Shown here: positions 6,658-14,065 of the stretch, piece by piece
Layout of the letters: every line of letters begins with the position of its first letter
Numbering within the stretch: the stretch's first letter is position 1
Origin: an uncultured Acidimicrobiales bacterium
GTDB taxonomy: Bacteria; Actinomycetota; Acidimicrobiia; Acidimicrobiales; UBA10347
Direction: 5' to 3'
Assembly: GCA_937941245.1 (NCBI GenBank)
Contig: CALDYC010000027.1
Location: forward strand, 1-44,915
DNA length: 44,915 nt
Position numbers and translations under genes: made by a program
Notes under the pieces: generated by a model
What the model was told of the DNA's origin: nothing
Databases searched by the model: none
What the model saw: only the letters and a program-made list of their open reading frames with translations

Positions 6658-8328
6658 ATGGCACAAGAACGTTCCGTTGACTTGAGCGACCGCATGAGTG
6701 ACCACGAGGCACTGATGTGGAACATCGAGAAGGACCCGTGGATGAATTCGAGTGGCGCGGCCTTGACGCTGCTTGACCAACCGGTCGACTTCGATCTCTT
6801 TCTTCGTCAGGTCCGCTACGGCGCGGCTCGCATGCCGAGGCTCTACCAACGAGTCGCTCCTGGCCTCGGACGGCTCGAAACCCCAACCTGGGTTCCCGAT
6901 CCCGAGTTCGATCTCAGCTATCACGTTCGACGCATGGACCTACCCCAGGGGTCCGGTCAACGAGAACTGTTTGACCTGGCAGCGCAGCTATACAACGACC
7001 CACTCGACCGCACCCGACCACTCTGGCGGTTCGTCGTCATCGGCGGACTCGCCGACGGCAGCGGCGCGATCTACTCGATCTTCCACCACGCGATCAGCGA
7101 CGGGATCGGCCAGATGCGAATGGCTGAGATGTACCAGGGTGCATCTCGTGACGAGGGCCCCCGACCCGAGGTGGACCTCGAGGGAATCATCGCCAAAGCT
7201 GCTGCCGAACATGAGCGATCTGCGGGCGGCGATCTGGCCGACGACCTCAAGTCGACTGCCACGGCCGCGCTGCGCCACACGCTGCACCGAAACCTGGGTA
7301 ACACCCGCCGGATACTGGCTGAGGCATCGCTCATACCCGCAGACCCGTCACGACTGAACAAGGTGATCGAGCAGGCAACGGCGACCGGGGCGATGGTGTC
7401 GGGTCTGGTTCGCGACACCGGTGATCGTCCGGCTGGGTCCTCACTGTGGGGCCAGCGTTCTCGTCATCGCCGTCTCGAATACGTGCCGGTGTCGCTCGAC
7501 CGTCTGAAGGTTGCGTCGAAGGCATGCGGCGGAACGGTGAACGATGGCTTTATCGCTGGGCTCGCCGAAGGAGCCAGGCGCTACCACGCAGAACGTGGCG
7601 TCGAAGTCGATGGCTTCAACACCAGTTTCATTGTCTCGACCCGTACCGACACGAACATGGGCGGAAACAGCTTCACCCCGGTTCCCGTGCGAATCGAGGC
7701 CCGGGCCGCTAGCAGCGCTGACCGCATCGCTGGTGTAACCGCTGTTGCCGAGGCAGCCCGCGAACGAATGACGGGTTCGGTCTCAATGACCGGACTGTCT
7801 GGGCTCGCCAACCTGCTACCCACCTCTGTGGCAGCACGCACCGCACGGGCGCAGTCGGCGCGCATCGATTTTGCTACCTCAAACCTACGCGGCGCCCCGT
7901 TCGTGCTGTATTGCGCCGGCGCCGAAGTGCTGGCGACGGTGGCAATGGGACCGCTTGCTGGCACACCGATGAACGTGACCGCTTTGTCCTACAACGGCGT
8001 GTTCGACCTCGGCCTTTTCATCGACCCGGTCGCGATCGAGGACCCACTGGGTTTGCGAGATCATGTCGCTGCCTCGTTCGAAGACCTACTCAATGATCTT
8101 GCTCCCGTAGCCGCACCCACCCCCGCTGCGAACAAGGCTGGCCGGGCCACGACCACGTCCGCCAAGCCCGCTGCCAAATCGTCTGCCAACAAGAAGATGG
8201 CCGCAGCCACCAAGCCAGCAACCAAGAAACCAGCAACCAAGAAGAAGACCGCAGCAAAGAAACCAGCCACCAAGAAACCAGCAACCAAGAAACCGGCCAC
8301 CCCCAAGACCGCTGTTCGGAACAACTGA
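6658..8328 (+). CDS. Wax ester synthase/diacylglycerol acyltransferase with a Lys/Ala/Pro-rich tail
   Basis: This enzyme esterifies diacylglycerol or a fatty alcohol with acyl-CoA to make triacylglycerol or wax esters, the storage lipids of actinobacteria. The condensing motif HHxxxDG is HHAISDG (residues 143-149), and the C-terminal WES domain is recognisable (TNLRGAPFVLYCAGAEV region). A GAGGA site precedes ATG 6658. The catalytic protein would normally end near residue 485. Here about 70 extra residues follow, built from KPATK and KKPA repeats with a strongly positive charge, like the tails of histone H1 and actinobacterial HU proteins. It forms one transcription unit with the HAD-PlsC fusion before it and the esterase after it. 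The enzyme class is secure; wax versus triacylglycerol preference is not visible. Confidence 0.92.
   Translation: MAQERSVDLSDRMSDHEALMWNIEKDPWMNSSGAALTLLDQPVDFDLFLRQVRYGAARMPRLYQRVAPGLGRLETPTWVPDPEFDLSYHVRRMDLPQGSGQRELFDLAAQLYNDPLDRTRPLWRFVVIGGLADGSGAIYSIFHHAISDGIGQMRMAEMYQGASRDEGPRPEVDLEGIIAKAAAEHERSAGGDLADDLKSTATAALRHTLHRNLGNTRRILAEASLIPADPSRLNKVIEQATATGAMVSGLVRDTGDRPAGSSLWGQRSRHRRLEYVPVSLDRLKVASKACGGTVNDGFIAGLAEGARRYHAERGVEVDGFNTSFIVSTRTDTNMGGNSFTPVPVRIEARAASSADRIAGVTAVAEAARERMTGSVSMTGLSGLANLLPTSVAARTARAQSARIDFATSNLRGAPFVLYCAGAEVLATVAMGPLAGTPMNVTALSYNGVFDLGLFIDPVAIEDPLGLRDHVAASFEDLLNDLAPVAAPTPAANKAGRATTTSAKPAAKSSANKKMAAATKPATKKPATKKKTAAKKPATKKPATKKPATPKTAVRNN
8208..8310 (+). repeat. In-frame 15-bp repeats encoding the KKPAT tail
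   Basis: About six imperfect copies of ACCAAGAAACCAGCA lie in frame at the 3' end of the WS/DGAT gene. The lysine codons alternate AAG and AAA and the third positions vary, so the unit is partly selected at the protein level. Copy number could change by slippage without breaking the frame. Confidence 0.85.
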
Positions 8329-8329
8329 C

Positions 8330-9127
8330 ATGGCGCAGGTGAGCGCCGCGCCGTCAAGATTGTTGACCGGCCTCGAGGGGCGCGCCGCGTTGGAGTTCGC
8401 TACGTGGCCTCTAGCCCGGCTGCCTCTGAGCCAGCTTCGCCGCGGCGACGGTCATCCGGTCCTGGTGCTTCCGGGCTTCACCGCGAACGACCGATCAACG
8501 ACCCAGCTGCGGGCGCTGTTGCGTGACCTCGGCTATCGCACCTACGGGTGGAAACTTGGCCCAAACCTGGGTCCGACTCACCACATCGTCAACGGCTTGA
8601 CCACCCGCTTTAACGACATCGTCGAACGAGAACAGCAGCCGGTCAGCCTGATCGGCTGGAGTCTCGGCGGCATCTACGCCCGAGCCATCGCCCGCGACAA
8701 TCACGCTCTCGTGCGTCAGGTGATCACGATGGGAAGCCCAATCCGTATTCAGGACGGCGACGCGAGTGCAGTTGGGGGTATCTGGGAAGCGCTCAGTTCA
8801 GTCCATGACCCCGCTGCGCTCGAAGCAATGGCTGATAGCGAGTCAGTCAGCCCCATGCCGGTACCCACAACCGCGATCTACACCCGCACCGACGGCGTCG
8901 TGCATTGGCGAACCTGCCTTGAACGACGCGGGCCGACGACCGAGAACATCGAAGTATTCGGAAGTCACTCTGGTCTCGGCTTCAACCCGTGGGTGGCCGT
9001 CGCAGTCGCCGACCGGCTATCGCAACGAGTCGGGCGGTGGCGACGCTTTAGGCCACCGCTGTGGGCTCTGGGGGCATTTCCCCCACCTGCTCAATGGAAC
9101 AAGCCCCACGACTATCTGAACGGCTGA
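8330..9127 (+). CDS. Alpha/beta-hydrolase, esterase/lipase type
   Basis: The 265-residue protein has an alpha/beta-hydrolase fold with the nucleophile elbow GWSLGG (Ser111), a probable acid in TRTDGVV (Asp188) and the catalytic histidine in GSHSGLG (His213). LVLPGF near residue 45 would form the oxyanion turn. No signal peptide or membrane segment is evident, so it should act in the cytoplasm. The ATG lies one base after the WS/DGAT stop (TGA-C-ATG), so it is surely cotranscribed with the storage-lipid enzyme. The natural guess is hydrolysis or remodelling of acylglycerols, opposite to or in balance with synthesis. The substrate is not shown by the sequence. The start matches the tight spacing. 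Confidence 0.85.
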   Translation: MAQVSAAPSRLLTGLEGRAALEFATWPLARLPLSQLRRGDGHPVLVLPGFTANDRSTTQLRALLRDLGYRTYGWKLGPNLGPTHHIVNGLTTRFNDIVEREQQPVSLIGWSLGGIYARAIARDNHALVRQVITMGSPIRIQDGDASAVGGIWEALSSVHDPAALEAMADSESVSPMPVPTTAIYTRTDGVVHWRTCLERRGPTTENIEVFGSHSGLGFNPWVAVAVADRLSQRVGRWRRFRPPLWALGAFPPPAQWNKPHDYLNG

Positions 9128-9200
9128 ACCGCCGGGTGCCCGCCGGGTGCCCACAGTCCCGAGTGTGACAACCGCCGTTCGGCAGGCCACAGTGTTGGGC

Positions 9201-9638
9201 ATGAACCCCATCGATCTGACACTCGAACGATTTCATGCAAATGCGAAAGGCCAGCTTGAGGGCGGGCTCGACGCGCTGTTGCATCACGATGTCGTGTTCT
9301 GGTCACCGGTCGTGTTCACGCCGCAGCGAGGCATCGACATCACCAAGCTCTATCTCGGTGCTGCCGGAGCGACCTTGCCAGGCGAACCAACCAACGCGAC
9401 ATCAGACGGCGACAAGCCCAACGGAAGCTTCACCTATACCCGCACGATCAAAGGCACCCATGACGCGGTGCTCGAGTTCGAAACGACCGTCGACGGCAAA
9501 TACGTCAACGGCGTTGACATGATCACGTGCGACGATGACTCGATGATCGTGGACTTCAAGGTCATGATGCGTCCGCTGCAGGCAATCAATGCCGTGCATG
9601 GCCAGATGAAGGCCGCGCTCGAACGCATGACGTCGTGA
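9201..9638 (+). CDS. NTF2-like/SnoaL-like small protein
   Basis: This 145-residue protein has the pattern of the nuclear-transport-factor-2-like fold used by SnoaL-type cyclases, ketosteroid-isomerase relatives and many uncharacterised ligand-binding proteins. An N-terminal helix (DLTLERFHANAKG) is followed by LLHHDVVFWSPV and a curved beta sheet with VLEFETTVDGKYVNGVDMI. ATG 9201 puts the start at the first helix. A GTG nine bases earlier and an ATG at 9147 are possible but add sequence unlike the fold, and no ribosome site decides between them. It lies between the lipid operon and polX, only 4 bases ahead of polX. No function can be assigned. Confidence 0.75.
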   Translation: MNPIDLTLERFHANAKGQLEGGLDALLHHDVVFWSPVVFTPQRGIDITKLYLGAAGATLPGEPTNATSDGDKPNGSFTYTRTIKGTHDAVLEFETTVDGKYVNGVDMITCDDDSMIVDFKVMMRPLQAINAVHGQMKAALERMTS

Positions 9639-9642
9639 CTTC

Positions 9643-11466
9643 GTGATCTCAACAAGCGACGTCGTCGCCATGCTCAGTGAGCTCGTCACCCTGACCACGA
9701 TCGATGAGCAAAGCCCGCAGTCGTTCAAGGTTCGCGCCTATGACAATGCTCGTCTGGCAGTCGAAGCGCACACCGGCGACATCACCACACTCGACGAGAA
9801 AGAGCTGGCGAAAATCAATGGCCTTGGCAAGGCCACCGCATCGAAGATCCGCGAGTTCGTCGACACCGGCCGGGTTGCGAAGCTCGACGCGCTTCGCGAA
9901 ACCTATCCCCCCGCCTTCGTTGCATTGTCTCGGATTCCGGGCGTTGGGCCGAAAACGCTCAGTCTCATGCGCAGCGAACTCGGCATCGAAAATGTCGACC
10001 AGTTACGCGCTGCCATAGATCAGCAGAAGATCCGCGAGCTTCCTCGTATGGGGGCCAAGAGTGAGGAGAAGATCGCCAAGGCCATCGACCGCCTCGGATT
10101 GACCGGCAAGGATCGTCGAACACCAATCGCCGATGCCATGCCGCTCGCTGAGCGATTGGTCGATGCGTTGCGAACGATCGACGGCGTGACCAATGCTGCG
10201 TTCTGCGGAAGCCTGCGACGCATGTCCGAGACCATCGGCGACATCGACATCACCGTCGCGGCGAGAGACCCAGCAACGGTGATGGAAGCCGTCCGGAATC
10301 GACCCGAGGTCGACGACATCGTCGTGAGCGGCGATACCAAGACCTCGTTTCTCACGCCGGTCGGCTTGCAGGTTGACGTTCGGGTGGTTGCACCTGAGCA
10401 GTTCGGCGCGGCGACGCTGTACTTCACCGGGTCCAAGCAGCACAACATTGCACTGCGCCAGTGGGCCATCTCTCGCGACATGCTGCTCAACGAGTACGGA
10501 CTCTTCACCAAGGCTGCAGCTGACCCGTCAGCGGGCGATGCAGCAGCCAGCGCGCCAGCAACCAACAGCACCGCAACCAGTGAGACGCACGCATCGCCGT
10601 CGCACCTCATCGCGTCGGAGACCGAAGAGTCGATCTACCAAGCGCTTGGCTTGGCCTTCATTCCTGCTCCGATGCGCGAGTCAACCTGCGAGATCGACCG
10701 CGCCGCCGACGACGGCTTCGCCGACCTGATCCAGCGCAGCGACATACGCGGCGATCTGCACTATCACACCGACCGGTCAGGCGACGGACGCTCGACCGTT
10801 GCCGAGATGGTGCAGACGGCGGCCGAAGCTGGCTTCGAGTACCTCGCGATCACCGACCACGGAGAAGATCTACCGATCAACGGATCAAACGCCGAAGAGA
10901 TGCTCGAGCATCGCGAGGTAATCGCCGAACTGCAGCACACCTATCCCGCTACCACACTGCTGTGGGGCTGCGAACTCAACATCGACGCGACCGGCGGCCT
11001 CGATTACGCAGACGATTTCAGGGCACAGTTCGATTACACCGTTGCGTCAGTGCATTCGCACTTCGACCAGTCGGTCGCCAAACAGACCGAGCGACTCGTC
11101 GCGGCTATCAGCGACCCCACCGTCGATTCGATCGGACACCTGACCGGCCGCTACATCGGTCGCCGCCCCGGCATCGAGATGGACATCGACATCGTTCTCG
11201 AGGCACTGGTGCACTTCGACGTAGCGCTCGAGATCAACGGGTCACTCAACCGTCTCGATGCCGCAAGTGATGTCGTTCGCCGGGCCGTCGAGCGCGGCGT
11301 CAAGCTCGTCATCAACACCGATAGCCACCACACCAGCGAACTCGGGCGCATGGAATACGGCGTGCGCACTGCCCAGCGTGGCTGGGCACCCAGAGACCTG
11401 GTCATCAACACCTGGGACCGGGCCACGTTCCTTCGCTGGGTGTCGGCTCATCGAGCTGACCGGTGA
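9643..11466 (+). CDS. polX: DNA polymerase X with PHP domain
   Basis: This family-X DNA polymerase acts in gap-filling base-excision repair and carries a C-terminal PHP nuclease or phosphatase domain, the usual bacterial PolX layout. Helix-hairpin-helix segments (INGLGKATASKI, RIPGVGPKTL) are near residues 58-110. The polymerase metal ligands are Asp200 and Asp202 in GDIDITV and Asp245 in LQVDVRV. The PHP metal site begins with LHYHTD (373-375), ITDHGE (405-406), later VHSHFD and TDSHH. An Ala/Ser/Thr-rich insertion of about 35 residues (288-325) sits between the domains and looks like a flexible linker. GTG 9643 lies 4 bases after the preceding gene; ATG 9670 is an alternative. The 607-residue length is slightly above the usual size because of the linker. 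Confidence 0.93.
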   Translation: MISTSDVVAMLSELVTLTTIDEQSPQSFKVRAYDNARLAVEAHTGDITTLDEKELAKINGLGKATASKIREFVDTGRVAKLDALRETYPPAFVALSRIPGVGPKTLSLMRSELGIENVDQLRAAIDQQKIRELPRMGAKSEEKIAKAIDRLGLTGKDRRTPIADAMPLAERLVDALRTIDGVTNAAFCGSLRRMSETIGDIDITVAARDPATVMEAVRNRPEVDDIVVSGDTKTSFLTPVGLQVDVRVVAPEQFGAATLYFTGSKQHNIALRQWAISRDMLLNEYGLFTKAAADPSAGDAAASAPATNSTATSETHASPSHLIASETEESIYQALGLAFIPAPMRESTCEIDRAADDGFADLIQRSDIRGDLHYHTDRSGDGRSTVAEMVQTAAEAGFEYLAITDHGEDLPINGSNAEEMLEHREVIAELQHTYPATTLLWGCELNIDATGGLDYADDFRAQFDYTVASVHSHFDQSVAKQTERLVAAISDPTVDSIGHLTGRYIGRRPGIEMDIDIVLEALVHFDVALEINGSLNRLDAASDVVRRAVERGVKLVINTDSHHTSELGRMEYGVRTAQRGWAPRDLVINTWDRATFLRWVSAHRADR

Positions 11467-11529
11467 AAGCCCACTCGCGTCAGAACCGTGCAGGTGTTGG
11501 GTGCCCGAACCCCACGGGTGCATCGACTG

Positions 11530-11601
11530 CCACCGCTATTTCCACCGCGATCTCCACCGCGATCTCCACTGCGATCTCCACTGCGAATCCCACTGCTCTA
11601 A
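11530..11601 (+). repeat. Six tandem 12-bp repeats in the aminotransferase leader
   Basis: Six head-to-tail copies of CCACYGCGATCT fill 72 of the 145 bases between polX and the aminotransferase. The central copies (11542-11577) are near perfect and the outer ones are degenerate. The array stops just before the AAGGA ribosome-binding site. Because the unit is 12 bases, both strands stay open in frame through it. Confidence 0.9.
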
Positions 11602-11611
11602 AGGACCAACG

Positions 11612-12703
11612 ATGAGTGTTTCCCGAATCCGCCCCGCGGTCGCAGCCATGGCGAAGTATCGGCCCGGCAAAGCCGCCGAACAGGCCGAGGCCGAGCACGG
11701 CATCGCCAACGCAATCAAGCTGGCATCGAATGAGAACCCCAATCCGCCGGTGCCGTCGGTCACCCGGGCCATCGCCGAGGCGGCTACGACCGTGAACCGC
11801 TATTGCGATCACCTCGCACTCGACCTTCGTGCCGACCTGGCAGCAACGGTGGGATTGACGGTCGCCAATATCGCCGTCGGTTGCGGATCTGTGGGGCTGC
11901 TGCAACAACTCTGCCTCAGCCATCTCGACCCCGGTGATGCTGCGGTGTACCCGTGGCGGTCGTTCGAGGCATACCCGGTAAATGTTCAGCTCATGGGGGC
12001 CGAGTCGATCCACGTGCCGCTCGTCGATCACGCGATCGACCTCGATGCAACCGCTGCGGCGATCACGCCTGAAACCGCGTTGATTTTCCTCGCTACCCCG
12101 AACAACCCCACCGGGACCGCGTTGAGTGTCGACCAGCTTCGGGTGTTCATGCAGCAGGTCCCTGACGATGTAGTTGTGCTGATCGACGAGGCCTATCGAG
12201 AGTTCGTCGACCCCTCATTCGGTGACCCGGTCGAGCTACTCAACGAACACCGCAATGCCGTAATCAGCCGCACATTCTCGAAAGCGTATGGATTGGCAGG
12301 GCTGCGGATCGGCTACCTCATCGCTGATCCCGAGATCGTCGACGAAGTGAACAAGGTGCTGGTCCCGTTCGCCGTCAACGGTGTGGCACAAGCCGCTGCC
12401 CGGGCCGCGCTGGCAGCCCGTGACGAATACGAGCCGCTACTCGTCGAACTTCGCGGCGAACGTTCCCGCGTTGCCGCCGCATTGACCGAAGCCGGATGGG
12501 TGCTTCCTGATTCGCAGGCGAACTTCGTCTATCTCCCCACAGGCGCCCAAACCCAAGCGCTGTACAACGAGATGGAAAAGCGCGGTGTCGTCACCCGTCC
12601 GTTCGGCGATGAAGGCATACGGGTGACAATTGGATCAGTTTCTGAGAACGACCGGTTTCTCGCCACCCTGGCCCAGGCGCAGCTCGCTGTAGGCGCACAA
12701 TAG
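11612..12703 (+). CDS. HisC/Pat-type aminotransferase (class I/II, PLP-dependent)
   Basis: This 363-residue enzyme belongs to the histidinol-phosphate/aromatic aminotransferase branch. Visible motifs are LASNENP (from residue 37), ATPNNPTGT (about 161), LIDEAYREF (from 190) and the PLP lysine in SRTFSKAYGLAGLRIGY (Lys224). It could transaminate histidinol phosphate or, like mycobacterial HisC2/Pat, phenylpyruvate. No other his gene is present here, whereas prephenate dehydratase lies 12.6 kb away, so an aromatic role is possible. The start is ATG 11612, with AAGGA 7 bases ahead. The frame is open upstream through the 12-bp repeat array, but no start with a ribosome site is seen there. The transaminase call is firm; the substrate is not. 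Confidence 0.88.
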   Translation: MSVSRIRPAVAAMAKYRPGKAAEQAEAEHGIANAIKLASNENPNPPVPSVTRAIAEAATTVNRYCDHLALDLRADLAATVGLTVANIAVGCGSVGLLQQLCLSHLDPGDAAVYPWRSFEAYPVNVQLMGAESIHVPLVDHAIDLDATAAAITPETALIFLATPNNPTGTALSVDQLRVFMQQVPDDVVVLIDEAYREFVDPSFGDPVELLNEHRNAVISRTFSKAYGLAGLRIGYLIADPEIVDEVNKVLVPFAVNGVAQAAARAALAARDEYEPLLVELRGERSRVAAALTEAGWVLPDSQANFVYLPTGAQTQALYNEMEKRGVVTRPFGDEGIRVTIGSVSENDRFLATLAQAQLAVGAQ

Positions 12704-12744
12704 GCAACCCGCCCTGGCGAACCAATACGGGCGCAGCATCGTCG

Positions 12745-12750
12745 TACGCT
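12745..12750 (+). promoter_or_regulatory. -10 element before the small zinc-ribbon protein
   Basis: TACGCT lies 3 bases before ATG 12754 and 6 bases before GTG 12757. The 6-base spacing seen elsewhere in the window would favour a leaderless start at the GTG. Confidence 0.4.
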
Positions 12751-12753
12751 GCA

Positions 12754-13011
12754 ATGGTGTATTTCGTCCTGAAGCTGATCATCGCCCTTGCTGTTGGATT
12801 GCTGATCATGCGCACCGGCATGCGACTGCTGGGCGGTTTCTCGACGCCGATGGCCGAGCCGCCGCCTGCAGGCGAACTGCGCAAGGTGAAAATCATGTAC
12901 CGCTGCGAGATCTGCGGCGCCGAGGTGCGTATGACGATCGCCCCACTTGAAGATCCCGACCCGCCACGTCATTGCATGGACGAGATGACGCTGGTCACCC
13001 CGGTCGAATAA
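12754..13011 (+). CDS. Small membrane protein with a zinc-ribbon-like tail
   Basis: I do not recognise a named family. The 85-residue protein has one N-terminal membrane helix (VLKLIIALAVGLLIM), a short Pro-rich link, and a cytoplasmic-type tail with YRCEICGAEVRM and then RHCMDEM. CxxC plus C and nearby His would suit a small metal-binding ribbon, although a fourth cysteine is missing and His would have to complete the site. The start could be ATG 12754 or GTG 12757, one codon later; a -10 hexamer six bases ahead favours the GTG. It stands alone between the aminotransferase and the convergent crgA. Confidence 0.72.
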   Translation: MVYFVLKLIIALAVGLLIMRTGMRLLGGFSTPMAEPPPAGELRKVKIMYRCEICGAEVRMTIAPLEDPDPPRHCMDEMTLVTPVE

Positions 13012-13055
13012 GTTGCTTCCACCGGCCCGTGTCAAGGGCTCAGTGCGTCAGTGGA

Positions 13056-13346
13056 TCAGTGGAACTGCGTAGCGGTGACGATGCCGCCGAGGATCAGCCC
13101 AAGGCCGCCGAGTAGGTACCAGTTGCTGGTGCCGCCGGGGACCCAACCCATGTAGTTGAAGATGATCATCAGCGCGCCGAGGATCAACAGACCAAACATC
13201 AGCACCGGCACCCAAGCTGGGCTGACCTTGCCCGGCACGTAGCCCGACGAGTACGGCTGACTGACCGGCGCCTCGCGGCCAACAGGTTGTGTGCCCTTAG
13301 GGGTCACACGACCGCCGGAGACTTTGCGCTTCTGAGGACTTGCCAT
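13056..13346 (-). CDS. crgA: Cell division protein CrgA
   Basis: This 96-residue protein matches CrgA, the small actinobacterial membrane protein that interacts with FtsZ and with peptidoglycan enzymes at the septum. A basic N-terminus (KRKVSGGRVTPK) is followed by the conserved KVSPAWVPVLMFGLLILGALM (first membrane helix), then YLLGGLGLILGGIVTATQF (second helix). ATG 13346 is preferred because a TATCCT -10 hexamer lies 7 bases ahead; a TTG six codons upstream is less likely. It is divergent from trpG, as in Mycobacterium (Rv0011c and Rv0013). The family identification is secure. Confidence 0.9.
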   Translation of the reverse strand: MASPQKRKVSGGRVTPKGTQPVGREAPVSQPYSSGYVPGKVSPAWVPVLMFGLLILGALMIIFNYMGWVPGGTSNWYLLGGLGLILGGIVTATQFH

Positions 13347-13353
13347 GCCAGCG

Positions 13354-13359
13354 AGGATA
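13354..13359 (-). promoter_or_regulatory. -10 element of crgA
   Basis: TATCCT on the minus strand lies 7 bases before the crgA ATG. It shares a 59-base divergent gap with the trpG promoter, so the two starts lie back to back. Confidence 0.5.
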
Positions 13360-13393
13360 CTCAAATCACAGCCAACGCAGCGATGCCGGGCCC

Positions 13394-13399
13394 TAAGCT
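13394..13399 (+). promoter_or_regulatory. -10 element of trpG
   Basis: TAAGCT lies exactly 6 bases before the trpG ATG at 13406, with no Shine-Dalgarno site between. This indicates a leaderless transcript. Confidence 0.5.
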
Positions 13400-13405
13400 C
13401 CCGAC

Positions 13406-13984
13406 ATGGCTCCTCGCGTCGTCGTCATCGACAACTACGACTCGTTCGTATACATCCTCGTGCAGTACCTGGGCGAGCTTGGTGCCGAGCCCATCGTGTA
13501 TCGACACGACGATCTCACCGTCGACGAACTCGCCGCTCTGAAGCCCGACGGACTACTCGTCAGCCCAGGTCCGGGCACACCCGACGACGCCGGGATCTCG
13601 CTCGACGCCATCGCTCAGCTTGGTCCAACGGTGCCGACTCTTGGTGTGTGTCTGGGCCACCAGTGCATTGGTCAGGTCTTTGGTGCAAACATTGTGCGCG
13701 CCGAGCACGTCATGCACGGCAAGACCTCGGTTGTCACCCACAACAATGCCGGAGTCTTTGCTGGGCTTCCTACCGAGTTGACAGTCACGCGCTATCACTC
13801 GCTGGTTGTCGAACCGTCGTCGGTGCCTGCCGATCTCGACGTGACCGCGACCTGCGACGACGGCACCATCATGGGTCTTCGTCACCGGTCACTGCCCATC
13901 GAGGGGGTGCAGTTCCACCCAGAGTCGGTGCTCACCGACAGCGGGCATGCAATGTTGGCCAGCTTCCTCGGTCAGATCAGCTAG
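13406..13984 (+). CDS. trpG: Anthranilate/aminodeoxychorismate synthase glutaminase subunit (TrpG/PabA)
   Basis: This 192-residue class I glutamine amidotransferase hydrolyses glutamine and feeds ammonia to a chorismate-using partner (TrpE or PabB), for tryptophan or folate synthesis. The N-terminus IDNYDSFVYIL, the oxyanion segment SPGPGTPDDAG, the nucleophile GVCLGHQ (Cys near residue 80) and the FHPES catalytic His-Glu are all present. The partner subunit is not in the window. A lone trpG between crgA and pknB is the arrangement known from mycobacteria, so synteny supports the call. Whether it serves folate, tryptophan or both cannot be read here. Confidence 0.92.
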   Translation: MAPRVVVIDNYDSFVYILVQYLGELGAEPIVYRHDDLTVDELAALKPDGLLVSPGPGTPDDAGISLDAIAQLGPTVPTLGVCLGHQCIGQVFGANIVRAEHVMHGKTSVVTHNNAGVFAGLPTELTVTRYHSLVVEPSSVPADLDVTATCDDGTIMGLRHRSLPIEGVQFHPESVLTDSGHAMLASFLGQIS

Positions 13985-14065
13985 CGGCCAGATCAGCTAG
14001 CGGCTAGCTCGGCTCAGGTTCGGCATGGGCTCGGGTTCGGCTTGGGATCAGGTTCGGCATGGGCT
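13975..14065. repeat. Short direct repeats in the trpG-pknB convergent gap
   Basis: A 14-bp unit (GATCAGCTAGCGGC) occurs at 13975-13988, overlapping the trpG stop, and again at 13991-14004. A 17-bp unit (CAGGTTCGGCATGGGCT) then follows in three tandem copies at 14015-14031, 14032-14048 (degenerate) and 14049-14065, ending at the pknB stop codon. No hairpin terminator is evident between the two genes. Confidence 0.85.

Noticed and set aside
9129-9151. GCCGGGTGCCC duplication after the esterase
   Set aside because: A single short GC-rich duplication with no structure or partner is expected by chance at this composition.
11530-11601. Repeat array as a CRISPR
   Set aside because: The units are 12 bp head-to-tail with no spacers and no cas genes nearby.
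11258-11611. N-terminal extension of the aminotransferase through the 12-bp repeats
   Set aside because: The frame is open, but it overlaps polX by over 200 bases, and ATG 11612 has an AAGGA site and matches the family N-terminus.
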